Shown: positions 23,973 to 31,787, numbered from the stretch's first letter. The stretch is DNA of 64,000 nucleotides from Bog-473 sp963840435 (GCA_963840435.1 CAWIYY010000012.1:682001-746000); one strand, 5' to 3'. Numbers and translations: made by a program. The notes: generated by a model not told the origin, from the letters alone.

Positions 23973-24071
23973 CTACTTGCCGGCCCGGCGCTGCCAGCGG
24001 GTGGCCTTCAGCATCTTCTTGTGCTTCTTCTTGCGCATCCGCTTGCGGCGCTTCTTGATCAGTGATCCCAT
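23973..24071 (-). CDS. small ribosomal protein bS22 (AURKAIP1/COX24-like)
   Basis: 32 residues, MGSLIKKRRKRMRKKKHKKM then LKATRWQRRAGK, very basic. The sequence matches the bS22 pattern M-G-S-x-I-K-K-R-R-K-R-M, a small-subunit protein seen in mycobacterial ribosomes and annotated as AURKAIP1/COX24-domain protein. A longer reading upstream has no resemblance. TAGCCT lies 10 nt before the ATG, which suggests a leaderless message. It is convergent with ispE. Confidence 0.92.
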   Translation of the reverse strand: MGSLIKKRRKRMRKKKHKKMLKATRWQRRAGK

Positions 24072-24081
24072 GACGTGCGGC

Positions 24082-24087
24082 AGGCTA
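24082..24087 (-). promoter_or_regulatory. -10 box TAGCCT, bS22 gene (leaderless)
   Basis: TAGCCT on the minus strand ends 10 nt before the ATG at 24071; no ribosome-binding site precedes the ATG. Confidence 0.45.
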
Positions 24088-24137
24088 GCGGTCCGGGGGC
24101 CCGACGGCCAGATCGCCCCGGATGCGAGGAGGTCGCC

Positions 24138-24515
24138 GTGACGTTCGAGATCGTGCGTCTGGACCACGTGCAACTGGCCATGCCACCCGGCCGGGAGCAG
24201 GAGGCCGAGGCCTTCTATTCCGGGGTGTTGGGACTGGAGCGACTGCCCAAACCGCCGGCCTTGGCCGCTCGCGGGGGATGCTGGTTCGCCCACGGGTCGG
24301 TGGCGCTGCATCTGGGCGTGGAGGAGGACTTCCGGCCCGCCCGCAAGGCCCACCCGGCCCTCGTGGTCGACGACCTGGTGGCGCTGGAGGCGGCCCTGCG
24401 GGCCTCGGGGGTGGAGGTCCGGCCGAATGCGGACCGCCCGCCAGGTACCGGGGCCTACGCCGACGATCCATTCGGCAACCGCCTCGAGTTCATGGCTGCG
24501 GGGAGCGAGGGCTAA
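24138..24515 (+). CDS. VOC-superfamily (glyoxalase-like) protein
   Basis: 125 residues from the GTG at 24138, which has GAGGAGG 5 nt upstream, one of the few strong ribosome sites in this part of the window. The fold has two beta-alpha-beta-beta-beta units: FEIVRLDHVQLAMPPGREQE with AEAFYSGVLGLERL, and HPALVVDDLVALEAALRASG with YADDPFGNRLEFMA. Metal ligands would be His in LDHVQ and Glu in LEFM, as in glyoxalase/dioxygenase relatives. Function (glyoxalase, fosfomycin-type resistance, or other) cannot be told. Confidence 0.88.
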   Translation: MTFEIVRLDHVQLAMPPGREQEAEAFYSGVLGLERLPKPPALAARGGCWFAHGSVALHLGVEEDFRPARKAHPALVVDDLVALEAALRASGVEVRPNADRPPGTGAYADDPFGNRLEFMAAGSEG

Positions 24516-24552
24516 CCGGCGTCGCGGCCGAGTCGGGGCCGAGAGAGGGGGA

Positions 24553-24593
24553 GGTGCCGGCGAGGGCGGAGGCGGACCGTCCTCGCCGGCACC
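24553..24593. terminator. 13-bp perfect hairpin between convergent genes
   Basis: GGTGCCGGCGAGG (24553-24565) and CCTCGCCGGCACC (24581-24593) are perfect complements around a 15-nt loop, just after the VOC stop and before the convergent histidine kinase end. There is no U-tract. It would act on transcripts from either side as a bidirectional terminator. Confidence 0.6.
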
Positions 24594-24595
24594 AC

Positions 24596-24628
24596 CGGCG
24601 GCCGAGTTGCGGACTCAGAGGGCCGCCG
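24596..24628. terminator. second, nested hairpin directly after the first
   Basis: CGGCGGCC (24596-24603) pairs with GGCCGCCG (24621-24628), and inside it GAGT (24604-24607) pairs with ACTC (24613-24616). Two hairpins in series between convergent genes fit a tandem terminator. The remaining bases to 24700 contain nothing recognised. Confidence 0.5.
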
Positions 24629-24700
24629 GGGGGTTACTCGTTGCAGTGTGCACCGCTGGCCTGTGGCTCAGATTGGGAATTGATAAGAAGTTCCTATGGG

Positions 24701-26056
24701 CTACGCGGGCCAGCCCAAAGGGTGCTCGGCGTCGGCCGGGGCGGGCACCGTGGGAAGTCGCATGGTCATGCGGGCCCCGCCCGCCGGGTCGTTCTCCGCC
24801 GTGACGGTGCCCCCCTCGGCCTTCACCACCTGGGCCACGATGGCCAGACCGAGGCCCGACCCCGGCAGGCCGCGCGCCGCCGGGGAGCGGTAGAAGCGGT
24901 CGAAGATGCGCGGCAGGTCGTCCTCGGCGATGCCGGGGCCGCGGTCGCGCACGACGACGGTGCCGTTGGCGCACTCGACGCTGACGGGCTGGCCCGGCGG
25001 ACTCCACTTGCGGGCGTTGTCGAGCAGGTTGCCCACGGCGCGGGAGAGCCGATCGGCATGGGCCTCGACCCAGCAGGGCTCGGCCTCGAACTCGAAGGAC
25101 ACGTCGTCCGCCCGCCCGTGCGTGCTCGCCACCACGACGGCGTCGCGCACCAGCAGGTCCAGGCGCAGCGGCTCGGCCGGCACGGGCTGCTGGTCACCCC
25201 GAGCCAGCTCGGCCAGGTCACCGACGATGTCGGTCAGCTCCTGCAGTTGCACCAGGACGTCGTCCACCAGGACCGAGCGGTCTTCGTCACTGAGCTCGTC
25301 GACCCGGCGGATGACCTCGAGATTGGTGCGCAGCGAGGTGAGCGGGGTGCGCAGCTCGTGGGAGGCGTCGAGCACCAGACGGTTCTGGGCGCGGCGGGAG
25401 GACTCGAGCGCCTCGAGCAGGCGATTGAAGGTCCGGCGCAGGCGGCCCAGCTCGTCAGGGCCGCCGGGCGAGAGCCGTCGAGTCACGTCGGTGGTCTCGG
25501 CCAGGTCCTCCACGGTGTCGGTGAGCGAGTTCAAGGGCACCAGCGCGGTCCGGGCCACCAAATAGCCGAGCACCACCGCCAGGACCACCCCGGTCACTGC
25601 GACCGCCCCGAGGAACAGCGCCAGCTTCTTCAGCTCCGTGCTCGCGTTCAGCAGGGTGGCGATCTGGAGCGCGCCGCCGTCGATCAGGGTGCCCGACGGG
25701 ACCTGGGTCCCGGCGGGCAGGTGTTGGACGAGCTCGCGCAACTCGTTCCCGTCGACGTCGATGGTGGCGAAGAAGGACGGGGCCAAACCGTTGGCCACCA
25801 GGCGCACCTGGCCCGTCACGGGAAGCCCACCGCCATTCACCACCGCGCCACTGGTTTCGATGACCTGGCCCAGCGTGACCGCGCTCGACCCGATCTCCTG
25901 GCCGGCGACGATCTTCTGGGCCGCCGTGGTGAGCGAGTTGTCCGCCGCGTTGAGCAACGTGTTGCGGGCGACGACGAACGCTGCGCTGCACGAGGCCACC
26001 ACCGCCACTACGACGGCGGCCGTGGTGGCGAGGACGAGGCGGCTGCGGAATGTCAT
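24701..26056 (-). CDS. sensor histidine kinase, MprB-like
   Basis: 451 residues from the ATG at 26056, which overlaps the regulator's stop (ATGA). Two membrane helices (about residues 8-28, LVLATTAAVVVAVVASCSAA, and around 150-175, LFLGAVAVTGVVLAVVLGYL) frame an extracytoplasmic sensor of about 120 residues. HAMP comes next (RTALVPLNSLTDTVEDLAET), then the phospho-acceptor H-box LDASHELRTPLTSLRTNLEV, the N-box AVGNLLDNARKW, and the G-boxes VRDRGPGIAEDDLPRIFDRF and GSGLGLAIVAQVV. In mycobacteria the MprAB pair senses envelope stress; the stimulus here is unknown. Confidence 0.94.
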   Translation of the reverse strand: MTFRSRLVLATTAAVVVAVVASCSAAFVVARNTLLNAADNSLTTAAQKIVAGQEIGSSAVTLGQVIETSGAVVNGGGLPVTGQVRLVANGLAPSFFATIDVDGNELRELVQHLPAGTQVPSGTLIDGGALQIATLLNASTELKKLALFLGAVAVTGVVLAVVLGYLVARTALVPLNSLTDTVEDLAETTDVTRRLSPGGPDELGRLRRTFNRLLEALESSRRAQNRLVLDASHELRTPLTSLRTNLEVIRRVDELSDEDRSVLVDDVLVQLQELTDIVGDLAELARGDQQPVPAEPLRLDLLVRDAVVVASTHGRADDVSFEFEAEPCWVEAHADRLSRAVGNLLDNARKWSPPGQPVSVECANGTVVVRDRGPGIAEDDLPRIFDRFYRSPAARGLPGSGLGLAIVAQVVKAEGGTVTAENDPAGGARMTMRLPTVPAPADAEHPLGWPA

Positions 26057-26724
26057 GTCTCCCGCAGCACGTAGCCCACGCCGCGCACGGTCTGGATGCA
26101 CCGTGGCTCGCCGCCCTCTTCGAGCTTGCGGCGCAGGTACCCCACGTAGACGGCGAGGGAGTTGGTACCCGAGTCGAAGTCGAAGCCCCAGACCCGGTTC
26201 AAGAGGACCTCGCGGGTGAGGACCTGTCTCGGGTGGCGCAGGAACATCTCGAGCAGATCGAACTCAATGCGGGTCAAGGTGAAGGTGCGGTCGCCGCGCT
26301 GGCCTTCTCGGGTGGACAGGTTGAGCACGAGGTCACCCACCCGGAGCAGCCCCCCTTCTCCCTCGAAGCGCCGGCGCAGGAGCGCGCGCAGGCGGGCCAA
26401 GAGTTCGGCCAGGGCGAAGGGCTTCACCAAATAGTCGTCGGCGCCGGCATCGAGGCCCTGCACGCGGTCGTCGATGGCGTCGCGGGCGGTCAGCATGAGC
26501 ACGGGGGTGTCGTCGCCGCCGCTGCGGATACGGCGGCACACGGTCAGGCCGTCGATGTCGGGCAATCCGAGGTCGAGGATGAGGGCGTCCGGCGGCGCGA
26601 GCGCCAAGGATTCGAGGGCCTCGCTGCCTGTCGGCACCGTGACCACGTCGTAGCCCTCTAGGCGCAGCGCACGGTCGATGGACCGCCGCACCGCCTGATC
26701 GTCGTCGACCACCAGGATGCGCAC
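26053..26724 (-). CDS. OmpR/PhoB-family response regulator, MprA-like
   Basis: 223 residues. The receiver has the acidic pair in RILVVDDDQAVR, the phospho-acceptor Asp in DALILDLGLPDIDGL, Thr in VLMLTARDAIDD and Lys in DYLVKPFALAELLARLRALL. The C-terminal winged helix includes RTFTLTRIEFDLLEMFLRHP and the recognition helix region with NSLAVYVGYLRRKLEEGGEP, ending IQTVRGVGYVL. The GTG start has TAGGTT 6 nt upstream, a leaderless promoter, so the operon order is regulator then kinase with a 4-nt overlap. It is likely to regulate its own promoter, as related systems do. Confidence 0.95.
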   Translation of the reverse strand: MRILVVDDDQAVRRSIDRALRLEGYDVVTVPTGSEALESLALAPPDALILDLGLPDIDGLTVCRRIRSGGDDTPVLMLTARDAIDDRVQGLDAGADDYLVKPFALAELLARLRALLRRRFEGEGGLLRVGDLVLNLSTREGQRGDRTFTLTRIEFDLLEMFLRHPRQVLTREVLLNRVWGFDFDSGTNSLAVYVGYLRRKLEEGGEPRCIQTVRGVGYVLRET

Positions 26725-26730
26725 GACGAG

Positions 26731-26736
26731 AACCTA
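26731..26736 (-). promoter_or_regulatory. -10 box TAGGTT, two-component operon (leaderless)
   Basis: TAGGTT on the minus strand ends 6 nt before the regulator's GTG at 26724, with no Shine-Dalgarno sequence. Confidence 0.5.
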
Positions 26737-26808
26737 CCGCCGCGCCTTGGTCGTGGACGGGCGGGGCCGCGCCCTAACCTCTACTCGGCGACCGCCCGGT
26801 CGACCCAT

Positions 26809-26881
26809 TCCGGGGTAGTTCAATCGGCAGAACGTCGGCCTTTGGAGCCGGATGTTGGAGGTTCGAGCCCTCCCCCCGGAG
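26809..26881 (+). tRNA. tRNA-Gln (anticodon TTG)
   Basis: Full cloverleaf: acceptor TCCGGGG/CCCCGGA, D-arm GTTC/GAAC, anticodon stem TCGGC/GCCGG with loop CTTTGGA (anticodon TTG), T-arm GGAGG-TTCGAGC-CCTCC. The discriminator is G at 26881, as expected for Gln. The 3' CCA is not encoded (CCT follows). A TAACCT box at 26775-26780 is a plausible -10 element. Confidence 0.92.
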
Positions 26882-26883
26882 CC

Positions 26884-27264
26884 TCAGCGCCCGCTGGCCC
26901 GATCCTGCTCGGCCAGCTGAGCCAGGTACTCGTTGTAGGCGGCCCGCTCCGCGTCTTCCTGCTTGTCCTGTGCCGTCTCGGCCGGGGGTTCGTCGGTCCC
27001 GGTCAAGGTCCGACCGCCGGAGTCACCGCCGGCGGTGGCGGGCGGCGCCGTGCCGTCGGGCACGGCATGAAGGAGTCGCCACCACATGTAGACGGCATAC
27101 GCCGCGAAGAAGGGCCACTCGAAGACGTAGGCCCAACTGAGCTCGTTGCCGCCGGTGGCCCGGTCGATCTGCCAGATGCACAACGCCAAGAAGGCGGGCA
27201 CAACGACGAGGATCACCGCGTGGAGCTTGAGGGCACGCGCGGAGAACCAGACCTTCTTGTCCAT
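26884..27264 (-). CDS. small two-helix membrane protein
   Basis: 126 residues from the ATG at 27264, which overlaps the hydrolase stop by one base (TGATG). Helix 1 is LHAVILVVVPAFLALCIWQI and helix 2 is YVFEWPFFAAYAVYMWWRLL, with WQIDRATGGNELSWAYVFEW between. The C-terminal 60 residues are hydrophilic and acidic (EDAERAAYNEYLAQLAEQD) and probably cytoplasmic. The 'WQ..RA..GN.LSW.Y.FEWP.FA.Y' signature recurs in actinobacterial proteins of unknown role, some mislabelled as transcriptional regulators. It ends 3 nt from the tRNA-Gln gene, on the opposite strand. Confidence 0.82.
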   Translation of the reverse strand: MDKKVWFSARALKLHAVILVVVPAFLALCIWQIDRATGGNELSWAYVFEWPFFAAYAVYMWWRLLHAVPDGTAPPATAGGDSGGRTLTGTDEPPAETAQDKQEDAERAAYNEYLAQLAEQDRASGR

Positions 27265-28175
27265 CAGACCCCGCCGGAGAAGACGAAGTCCTCGATGAGC
27301 GCGGCCAGTTCGAGCGGCCGGTCGCCCTGGATGCTGTGGCCGGCGCCCTCCACGCCCTCGACGCGCACCGAGGGCTGGCGCCGGCGCAGCTCCGCGATGT
27401 CGGCGTCGTCGACGACGGACCAGGCCAGTCCCTGCACCAACATGATCGGCATCGAGAGCGCGGAGACGGCGTCCCACCAGCCGCCGAACTCGGGATGCCC
27501 GCCGGCGCCGTCGCCGTCGCCGGCGCGGAAGCGGGCATAGCGCCAGACCCAGGTCCCGTCCTCGCGCTGGACCGCGTTGTGCAGAATGCCGCGGCGCAAC
27601 GAGGACTCCGAGCGGCCCGGGTTGTGCTCAATGGTGCGGGCGAGCAGCTCGTCGAAGCTGTCGAAACTGGCCGGCCCGTTGACGAAGTTCGTGACCGGGG
27701 CCGCCTTCTCGGCGTTGACGCCCGGGGTGATGTCGACCAGCACGAGGGCGCGCACCAGCTCCGGCGCCTGCGCGGCCAGCGCGATCGAGGACATGCCGCC
27801 GAGGGACATCCCGACCACCGCGCGGGCCTCGGGCGCCAGCCGGCGCACGACGGCGGCCAGGTCTCGCCCGTTGCTCCCCACCGAGACGGAGCCCTCGGGC
27901 CCGCCGTCGGAGTGCCCGTGGCCGGGCAGGTCCACGGCGAGGAGGGGGCGGCCGAGAGCCAGGGCGACGGTGTCCCAGGTATGGGCGTTCTGCGCTCCCC
28001 CGTGCACGAGCACGAGCTCTGGGACCCCGGCATCGGCGCCCCAGAGCAGGCTGGACACGGTGCGCCCGGGCTCGACCTCGACCTCGACCCGGCGCACGTC
28101 GGGTGGGCCCGGGTACGGCAACCCGTATTCGGCCGCGTTCTCGTGGAAGAGGCCGAATTCGTCGTAGGGGATCAT
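27264..28175 (-). CDS. alpha/beta-fold hydrolase
   Basis: 303 residues from the ATG at 28175; a GTG three codons upstream (28184) is possible. The core has the oxyanion segment VLVHGGAQNAHTWDTVALAL, the nucleophile elbow VVGMSLGGMSSIALAAQ (Ser in GMSLGG), a likely acid in LVQGLAWSVVDDADI and the catalytic His in EGAGHSIQGDRP. This layout fits esterases, lactonases and C-C bond hydrolases; no specific substrate is indicated. A much longer open frame upstream is only the antisense of glmU. It is co-translated with the membrane protein downstream, and divergent from glmU. Confidence 0.9.
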   Translation of the reverse strand: MIPYDEFGLFHENAAEYGLPYPGPPDVRRVEVEVEPGRTVSSLLWGADAGVPELVLVHGGAQNAHTWDTVALALGRPLLAVDLPGHGHSDGGPEGSVSVGSNGRDLAAVVRRLAPEARAVVGMSLGGMSSIALAAQAPELVRALVLVDITPGVNAEKAAPVTNFVNGPASFDSFDELLARTIEHNPGRSESSLRRGILHNAVQREDGTWVWRYARFRAGDGDGAGGHPEFGGWWDAVSALSMPIMLVQGLAWSVVDDADIAELRRRQPSVRVEGVEGAGHSIQGDRPLELAALIEDFVFSGGV

Positions 28176-28238
28176 CTCCGGCACCACACGAGTTTCCCAT
28201 ACGCACGTCCGGCGGCCCGGCGGGCTAAGAATGCGGCG

Positions 28239-29339
28239 ATGCCCGAGCGCCGACTCTCCGCCGTGGTCCTGGCGGCCGGCGAGGGGACGCGGATGCGCTC
28301 GGAGCGACCCAAGCCCCTCCACCTGCTGTGCGGCCGGCCGATGATCCTCCACGTCCTCGACGCCATGGCCGAGATCGACGTGCACCGGGTCGTGGTGGTG
28401 GTGGGGCACCGGGCGGAGTGGGTCACCAAGACACTGGTGCAGCTGGCCCCGCCGACGATGGAGATCGAGTTCGTGGAGCAGCTGACCCAGTCCGGCACGG
28501 GCGACGCCCTGGCGGTCGGCCTGACCGGGCTGCCCGACGACGACGACGAGGTCGAGGACGTGGTGGTGCTGCCGGGCGACACGCCGCTGTTGCGCCCCCA
28601 GACGCTGGCCGCGCTGGTGCGGGCGCACCGGCTGGAGGATGCCGGGGCGACGATGCTGACCGCCGTGGTGGAGAACCCGTCGGGCTACGGCCGGGTGGTC
28701 CACGGCAAGGACGGCGACGTGGTCCGGGTGGTCGAGGAGGCGGACGCCACGGAGGACGAGAAGATCATCGACGAGGTGAACACGTCGATCTACTGCTTCC
28801 GCCGTTCCATCCTGGCGCCCACGCTGCGCCGGATCAGCCCGGCCAACGCCCAGGGCGAGTACTACCTGACCGATGCCGTGGCCGTGCTGAGCAGCGCCGG
28901 TTACAGCGTGAAGGCGCTCGTCCTGCCCGACTCCATGGAGGCGGCCGGCGTCAACGACCGGGCGCAGCTGGCCGTGGCCGAGGCCGAGCTGCGTGACCGC
29001 ATCAACGAACGCTGGATGCGCCGGGGCGTGACCATGTGGGACCCAGAACGGACCTACGTGGACGCCCAGGTCCAGCTCGAAGCCGACGTGTCCCTGCTCC
29101 CGGGTGTGATCCTGCGGGGCGCCTGCACCATCGGGGCCGGTGCCGAAATCGGTCCGAACGCCGTGCTGACCGAGACGGCGGTCGGGGAGGGGGCGGTCGT
29201 GGGCGAGAGCGTCTGCACGCAGGCGGTGATCGGCGCGGGGGCACGGGTCGGTGCCTTCAGCGTCCTCGAGCCCGGGGCCGAGGTGGAGCCAGGCGCGGTG
29301 CTGGCGCCGCACTCGACGCTCGGCGCCCCGGAGGGCTGA
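28239..29339 (+). CDS. glmU: GlmU-type UDP-GlcNAc pyrophosphorylase lacking the acetyltransferase active site
   Basis: 366 residues from the ATG at 28239, against about 455-495 for bifunctional GlmU. The uridyltransferase domain is complete: LAAGEGTRMRSERPKPLHLL, EQLTQSGTGDAL, VVVLPGDTPLL, NPSGYGRVV and DEVNTSIYCFRR. A linker helix and the start of the left-handed beta helix follow (MWDPERTYVDAQVQLEADVS, then hexapeptide turns to PGAVLAPHSTLGAPEG). The coils that carry the acetyl-CoA site and the catalytic His in GlmU are absent, and prs begins 46 nt later in ordinary sequence, so it is not a frameshift. It should make UDP-GlcNAc from GlcNAc-1-P but needs another acetyltransferase. Confidence 0.9.
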   Translation: MPERRLSAVVLAAGEGTRMRSERPKPLHLLCGRPMILHVLDAMAEIDVHRVVVVVGHRAEWVTKTLVQLAPPTMEIEFVEQLTQSGTGDALAVGLTGLPDDDDEVEDVVVLPGDTPLLRPQTLAALVRAHRLEDAGATMLTAVVENPSGYGRVVHGKDGDVVRVVEEADATEDEKIIDEVNTSIYCFRRSILAPTLRRISPANAQGEYYLTDAVAVLSSAGYSVKALVLPDSMEAAGVNDRAQLAVAEAELRDRINERWMRRGVTMWDPERTYVDAQVQLEADVSLLPGVILRGACTIGAGAEIGPNAVLTETAVGEGAVVGESVCTQAVIGAGARVGAFSVLEPGAEVEPGAVLAPHSTLGAPEG

Positions 29340-29371
29340 GGGGGCCAGAGACGGGCGGTGCCGGTGCGCAC

Positions 29372-29377
29372 TAGCGT
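29372..29377 (+). promoter_or_regulatory. -10 box TAGCGT, prs (leaderless)
   Basis: TAGCGT ends 7 nt before the GTG at 29385. This favours that start over an in-frame GTG at 29358, which lies upstream of the -10 box. Confidence 0.45.
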
Positions 29378-29384
29378 TGGCGCC

Positions 29385-30356
29385 GTGGAGTTGATCCCCC
29401 GGCGTCGCCTGGAGCTGATCTCAGGGCGGGCCCATCCGGCGTTGGCCAAGGACATCGCGGGCCACCTCGGGGTCGAGCTGGGCGAGGCGAACCTGCGTGA
29501 GTTCGCCAACGGCGAGATCTACTGCAAGTACGACATCTCCATTCGCGGCTGCGACGTCTTCATCATCCAGACGCACGCCTCGCCGGTGAACGACTCGCTG
29601 ATGGAGCAGCTCATCATGATCGACGCCGCCAAGCGGGCGTCGGCCAAGCGCATCACCGCGGTGTGCCCCTACTACGGCTACTCGCGCCAGGACCGCAAGT
29701 CGACCGGACGCGAGCCGATCACGGCCAAGCTGGTGGCCGACATGCTGTCCGCGGCGGGGGCCGACCGGGTGGTGAGCGTCGACCTGCACTCGGGCCAGAT
29801 CCAGGGCTTCTTCGACACGCCGTTCGACCATCTGGTGGCGGCACCGGTGCTCGAGAGCTATCTGCGCGAGCACCTGGGCAACGATGTCGTGGTCGTGGCG
29901 CCCGACGCCGGTCGGGTGAAGGTGGCGGAGCGCTACAGCCAGCATCTCGGCTGCGACCTCGCCCTGATCCACAAGACGCGCCCGCGGGGCACCTACAACG
30001 AGGTCAAGGCGCGCCACGTGGTCGGTGACGTGGAGGGCCGCCAGTGCGTGCTCATCGACGACATGATCGACACGGCCGGCACGGTGTGCGCCGCGGCCGA
30101 GCTGCTCTCGGAGGCCGGCGCCTCGGACGTCTCGGTCATGGCCACCCACGGCGTGCTCTCGGACCCGGCGGTGGACCGCCTGAAGGCGTCGCCGATCTCC
30201 CGGGTGGTGGTGACCGACACCCTGCCCATCGCCGAGGACCGGACCTTCGACAAGCTCGAGGTCCTGTCGGTGGCCAAGATCATCGCCGACGCCATCGACG
30301 CCGTCTTCGAGGACACCTCGGTCTCCGAGCTCTTCGGGGGCGACAACCTGGTCTAG
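29385..30356 (+). CDS. prs: ribose-phosphate pyrophosphokinase (PRPP synthetase)
   Basis: 323 residues from the GTG at 29385. It makes PRPP from ribose 5-phosphate and ATP for nucleotide, His and Trp synthesis and, in actinobacteria, for decaprenylphosphoryl-arabinose. Landmarks: ELISGRAHPALAKDIAGHLG, EFANGEIYCKYD, PVNDSLMEQLIMIDAAKRAS, the regulatory flexible loop PYYGYSRQDRKSTGREPI, the metal site VDLHSGQIQGFFD, and the PRPP-binding loop CVLIDDMIDTAGTVCAAAEL. The position after glmU and before rplY is as in mycobacteria. Confidence 0.97.
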   Translation: MELIPRRRLELISGRAHPALAKDIAGHLGVELGEANLREFANGEIYCKYDISIRGCDVFIIQTHASPVNDSLMEQLIMIDAAKRASAKRITAVCPYYGYSRQDRKSTGREPITAKLVADMLSAAGADRVVSVDLHSGQIQGFFDTPFDHLVAAPVLESYLREHLGNDVVVVAPDAGRVKVAERYSQHLGCDLALIHKTRPRGTYNEVKARHVVGDVEGRQCVLIDDMIDTAGTVCAAAELLSEAGASDVSVMATHGVLSDPAVDRLKASPISRVVVTDTLPIAEDRTFDKLEVLSVAKIIADAIDAVFEDTSVSELFGGDNLV

Positions 30357-30411
30357 GCGGCGCCCCGGGGCCCACGGCTCGGGCGCGTTGGAGGCCGGCG
30401 GGCGTGGCGAC

Positions 30412-30417
30412 TACGCT
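30412..30417 (+). promoter_or_regulatory. -10 box TACGCT upstream of rplY (with leader)
   Basis: TACGCT lies about 70 nt before the rplY ATG, which has its own GAGGAGA ribosome site. So this gene has a conventional leader, unlike many neighbours. Confidence 0.35.
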
Positions 30418-30487
30418 CGTAGGCCGTTCGCCGGAGGCCCGTCGGCCGTCCGCGCACACCGTTTTCGCCACCCGAGGAGATTCCGTC

Positions 30488-31156
30488 ATGGCCGAAGTCG
30501 TTCTTGCAGCCGAGGTTGGGCGCCCCATCGGCTCGCGGGCGGTGCGCCGCCTGCGCCGTGAGGGGAAGATCCCCGGCGTCATCTACGGGCACGGCACCGA
30601 CCCGCTGCCCATCGCCGTGGTCGGCCGCGAGCTGCGGGTCGCCCTCAACGGGGAGGCCGGTGCCAACCAGCTGCTCTCGCTCAACACGGGTTCGGAGACC
30701 TTCTTGACCCTGGCCCGTGACATGCAGCGCCACCCGGTGGCCCAGACGGTCACCCACGTGGACTTCATCATCGTCCGGCGTGACGAGGTCATCGCGGCCG
30801 ACGTGCCGGTGATCCTGGTGGGCGAGGCGCTCGAGGTGCACCACGGGGACGGCCTGGTCGAGCAGCAGATGTTCAACCTCTCGATCAACGCGGTGCCTGC
30901 CGCCATCCCGACCTCGATCGAGGTCGACGTGAGCGCGCTCACCATCGGCGACGCCATCCGGGTGTCCGACGTCGTCCTGCCCAGCGGCGTCACCACCGAC
31001 GTGGACCCCGAGTCCGCCATCGCCATCGGCCAGCCGCCGCGGGTGGCGACGGCCGAGGAGGAAGGCGAGGGCGCCGAGGGCGAGGCCGGCGAGGGTGCCG
31101 GCGCCGAGGCGAGCGGGGGCGGCGAGACCTCCGAGGCCGCGTCCGAAGAGGGCTAG
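30488..31156 (+). CDS. rplY: 50S ribosomal protein L25/general stress protein Ctc
   Basis: 222 residues from the ATG at 30488 with GAGGAGA upstream. The N-terminal L25 domain binds 5S rRNA (GSRAVRRLRREGKIPGVIYG, TLARDMQRHPVAQTVTHVDF). The C-terminal TL5/Ctc beta domain follows (VPVILVGEALEVHHGDGLVE, IGDAIRVSDVVLPSGVTTDV). The last 40 residues are a Glu/Gly/Ala tail (EEEGEGAEGEAGEGAGAEAS), common in actinobacterial L25. The TAG stop is in the same frame as pth with only one codon between them. Confidence 0.96.
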   Translation: MAEVVLAAEVGRPIGSRAVRRLRREGKIPGVIYGHGTDPLPIAVVGRELRVALNGEAGANQLLSLNTGSETFLTLARDMQRHPVAQTVTHVDFIIVRRDEVIAADVPVILVGEALEVHHGDGLVEQQMFNLSINAVPAAIPTSIEVDVSALTIGDAIRVSDVVLPSGVTTDVDPESAIAIGQPPRVATAEEEGEGAEGEAGEGAGAEASGGGETSEAASEEG

Positions 31157-31159
31157 GCC

Positions 31160-31783
31160 CTGCGCAGACCTTTCGCCCGGTCGGAGCACCGGGGCACCCC
31201 GGCCGACCTGCTGGTCGTCGGGCTGGGCAACCCGGGCCCCGAATTCGAGGGCAGCCTCCACAACGCGGGCTCCGACGCGGTGCAGCTGTTGGCCCAGCGC
31301 CACGGGGTCACGCTGCGGGCCGAGAAAGGCGTGGCGGCCCGGGTCGCCGTGGCGTCGGTGGCCGGTCGCCGGGTGGCCCTGGCCGTCCCGACCACCTACA
31401 TGAACGAGTCGGGCCTCGCCGTGCGCGGCCTGGCCACGCGCTTCGGCATCGACGACCCGGCCACCATCGTCGTCGTGCACGACGAGCTCGACCTGGCGCC
31501 GGGCACGGTCCGGCTCAAGGCCGGCGGGGGCCTGGCGGGGCACAACGGCCTGCGCTCCATCGCCGCACACCTGCACACCAACGACTTCTTGCGCGTCCGC
31601 ATCGGCGTGGGGAAGCCGCCGAGCGCGGCGCAGGGCGCGTCCCACGTGCTGCGGCGCCCGCCCAAGGCCGTGCGCGAGGTCCTGCACGTCGCGCTGGAGA
31701 CGGCGGCCGACTCGGTGGAGCGCATCGCGGCCGACGGGATCGACGCGGCCATGCTCTGGTGCCACTCGCTGCCCGCGCCATGA
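31160..31783 (+). CDS. pth: peptidyl-tRNA hydrolase with apparent CTG start
   Basis: 207 residues if it begins at the CTG at 31160. Pth frees tRNA from prematurely released peptidyl-tRNA. The chain shows LLVVGLGNPGPEFEGSLHNA (catalytic His in HNAG), AVPTTYMNESGLAVRGLATR (substrate Asn), VVHDELDLAPGTVRLKAGGG and LAGHNGLRSIAAHL, all needed for activity. The frame between the rplY stop (31154-31156) and the GNPG motif has no ATG, GTG or TTG, only CTG at 31160, 31208 and 31211. AGAGGG lies about 7 nt before the CTG at 31160. The first GTG, at 31280, would remove the active site. Confidence 0.88.
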   Translation: MRRPFARSEHRGTPADLLVVGLGNPGPEFEGSLHNAGSDAVQLLAQRHGVTLRAEKGVAARVAVASVAGRRVALAVPTTYMNESGLAVRGLATRFGIDDPATIVVVHDELDLAPGTVRLKAGGGLAGHNGLRSIAAHLHTNDFLRVRIGVGKPPSAAQGASHVLRRPPKAVREVLHVALETAADSVERIAADGIDAAMLWCHSLPAP

Positions 31784-31787
31784 GCCG

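Noticed and set aside
28176..29312. Long upstream extension of the alpha/beta hydrolase frame
   Set aside because: The extra residues are antisense to glmU and have no hydrolase sequence; the family start is at 28175 or 28184.
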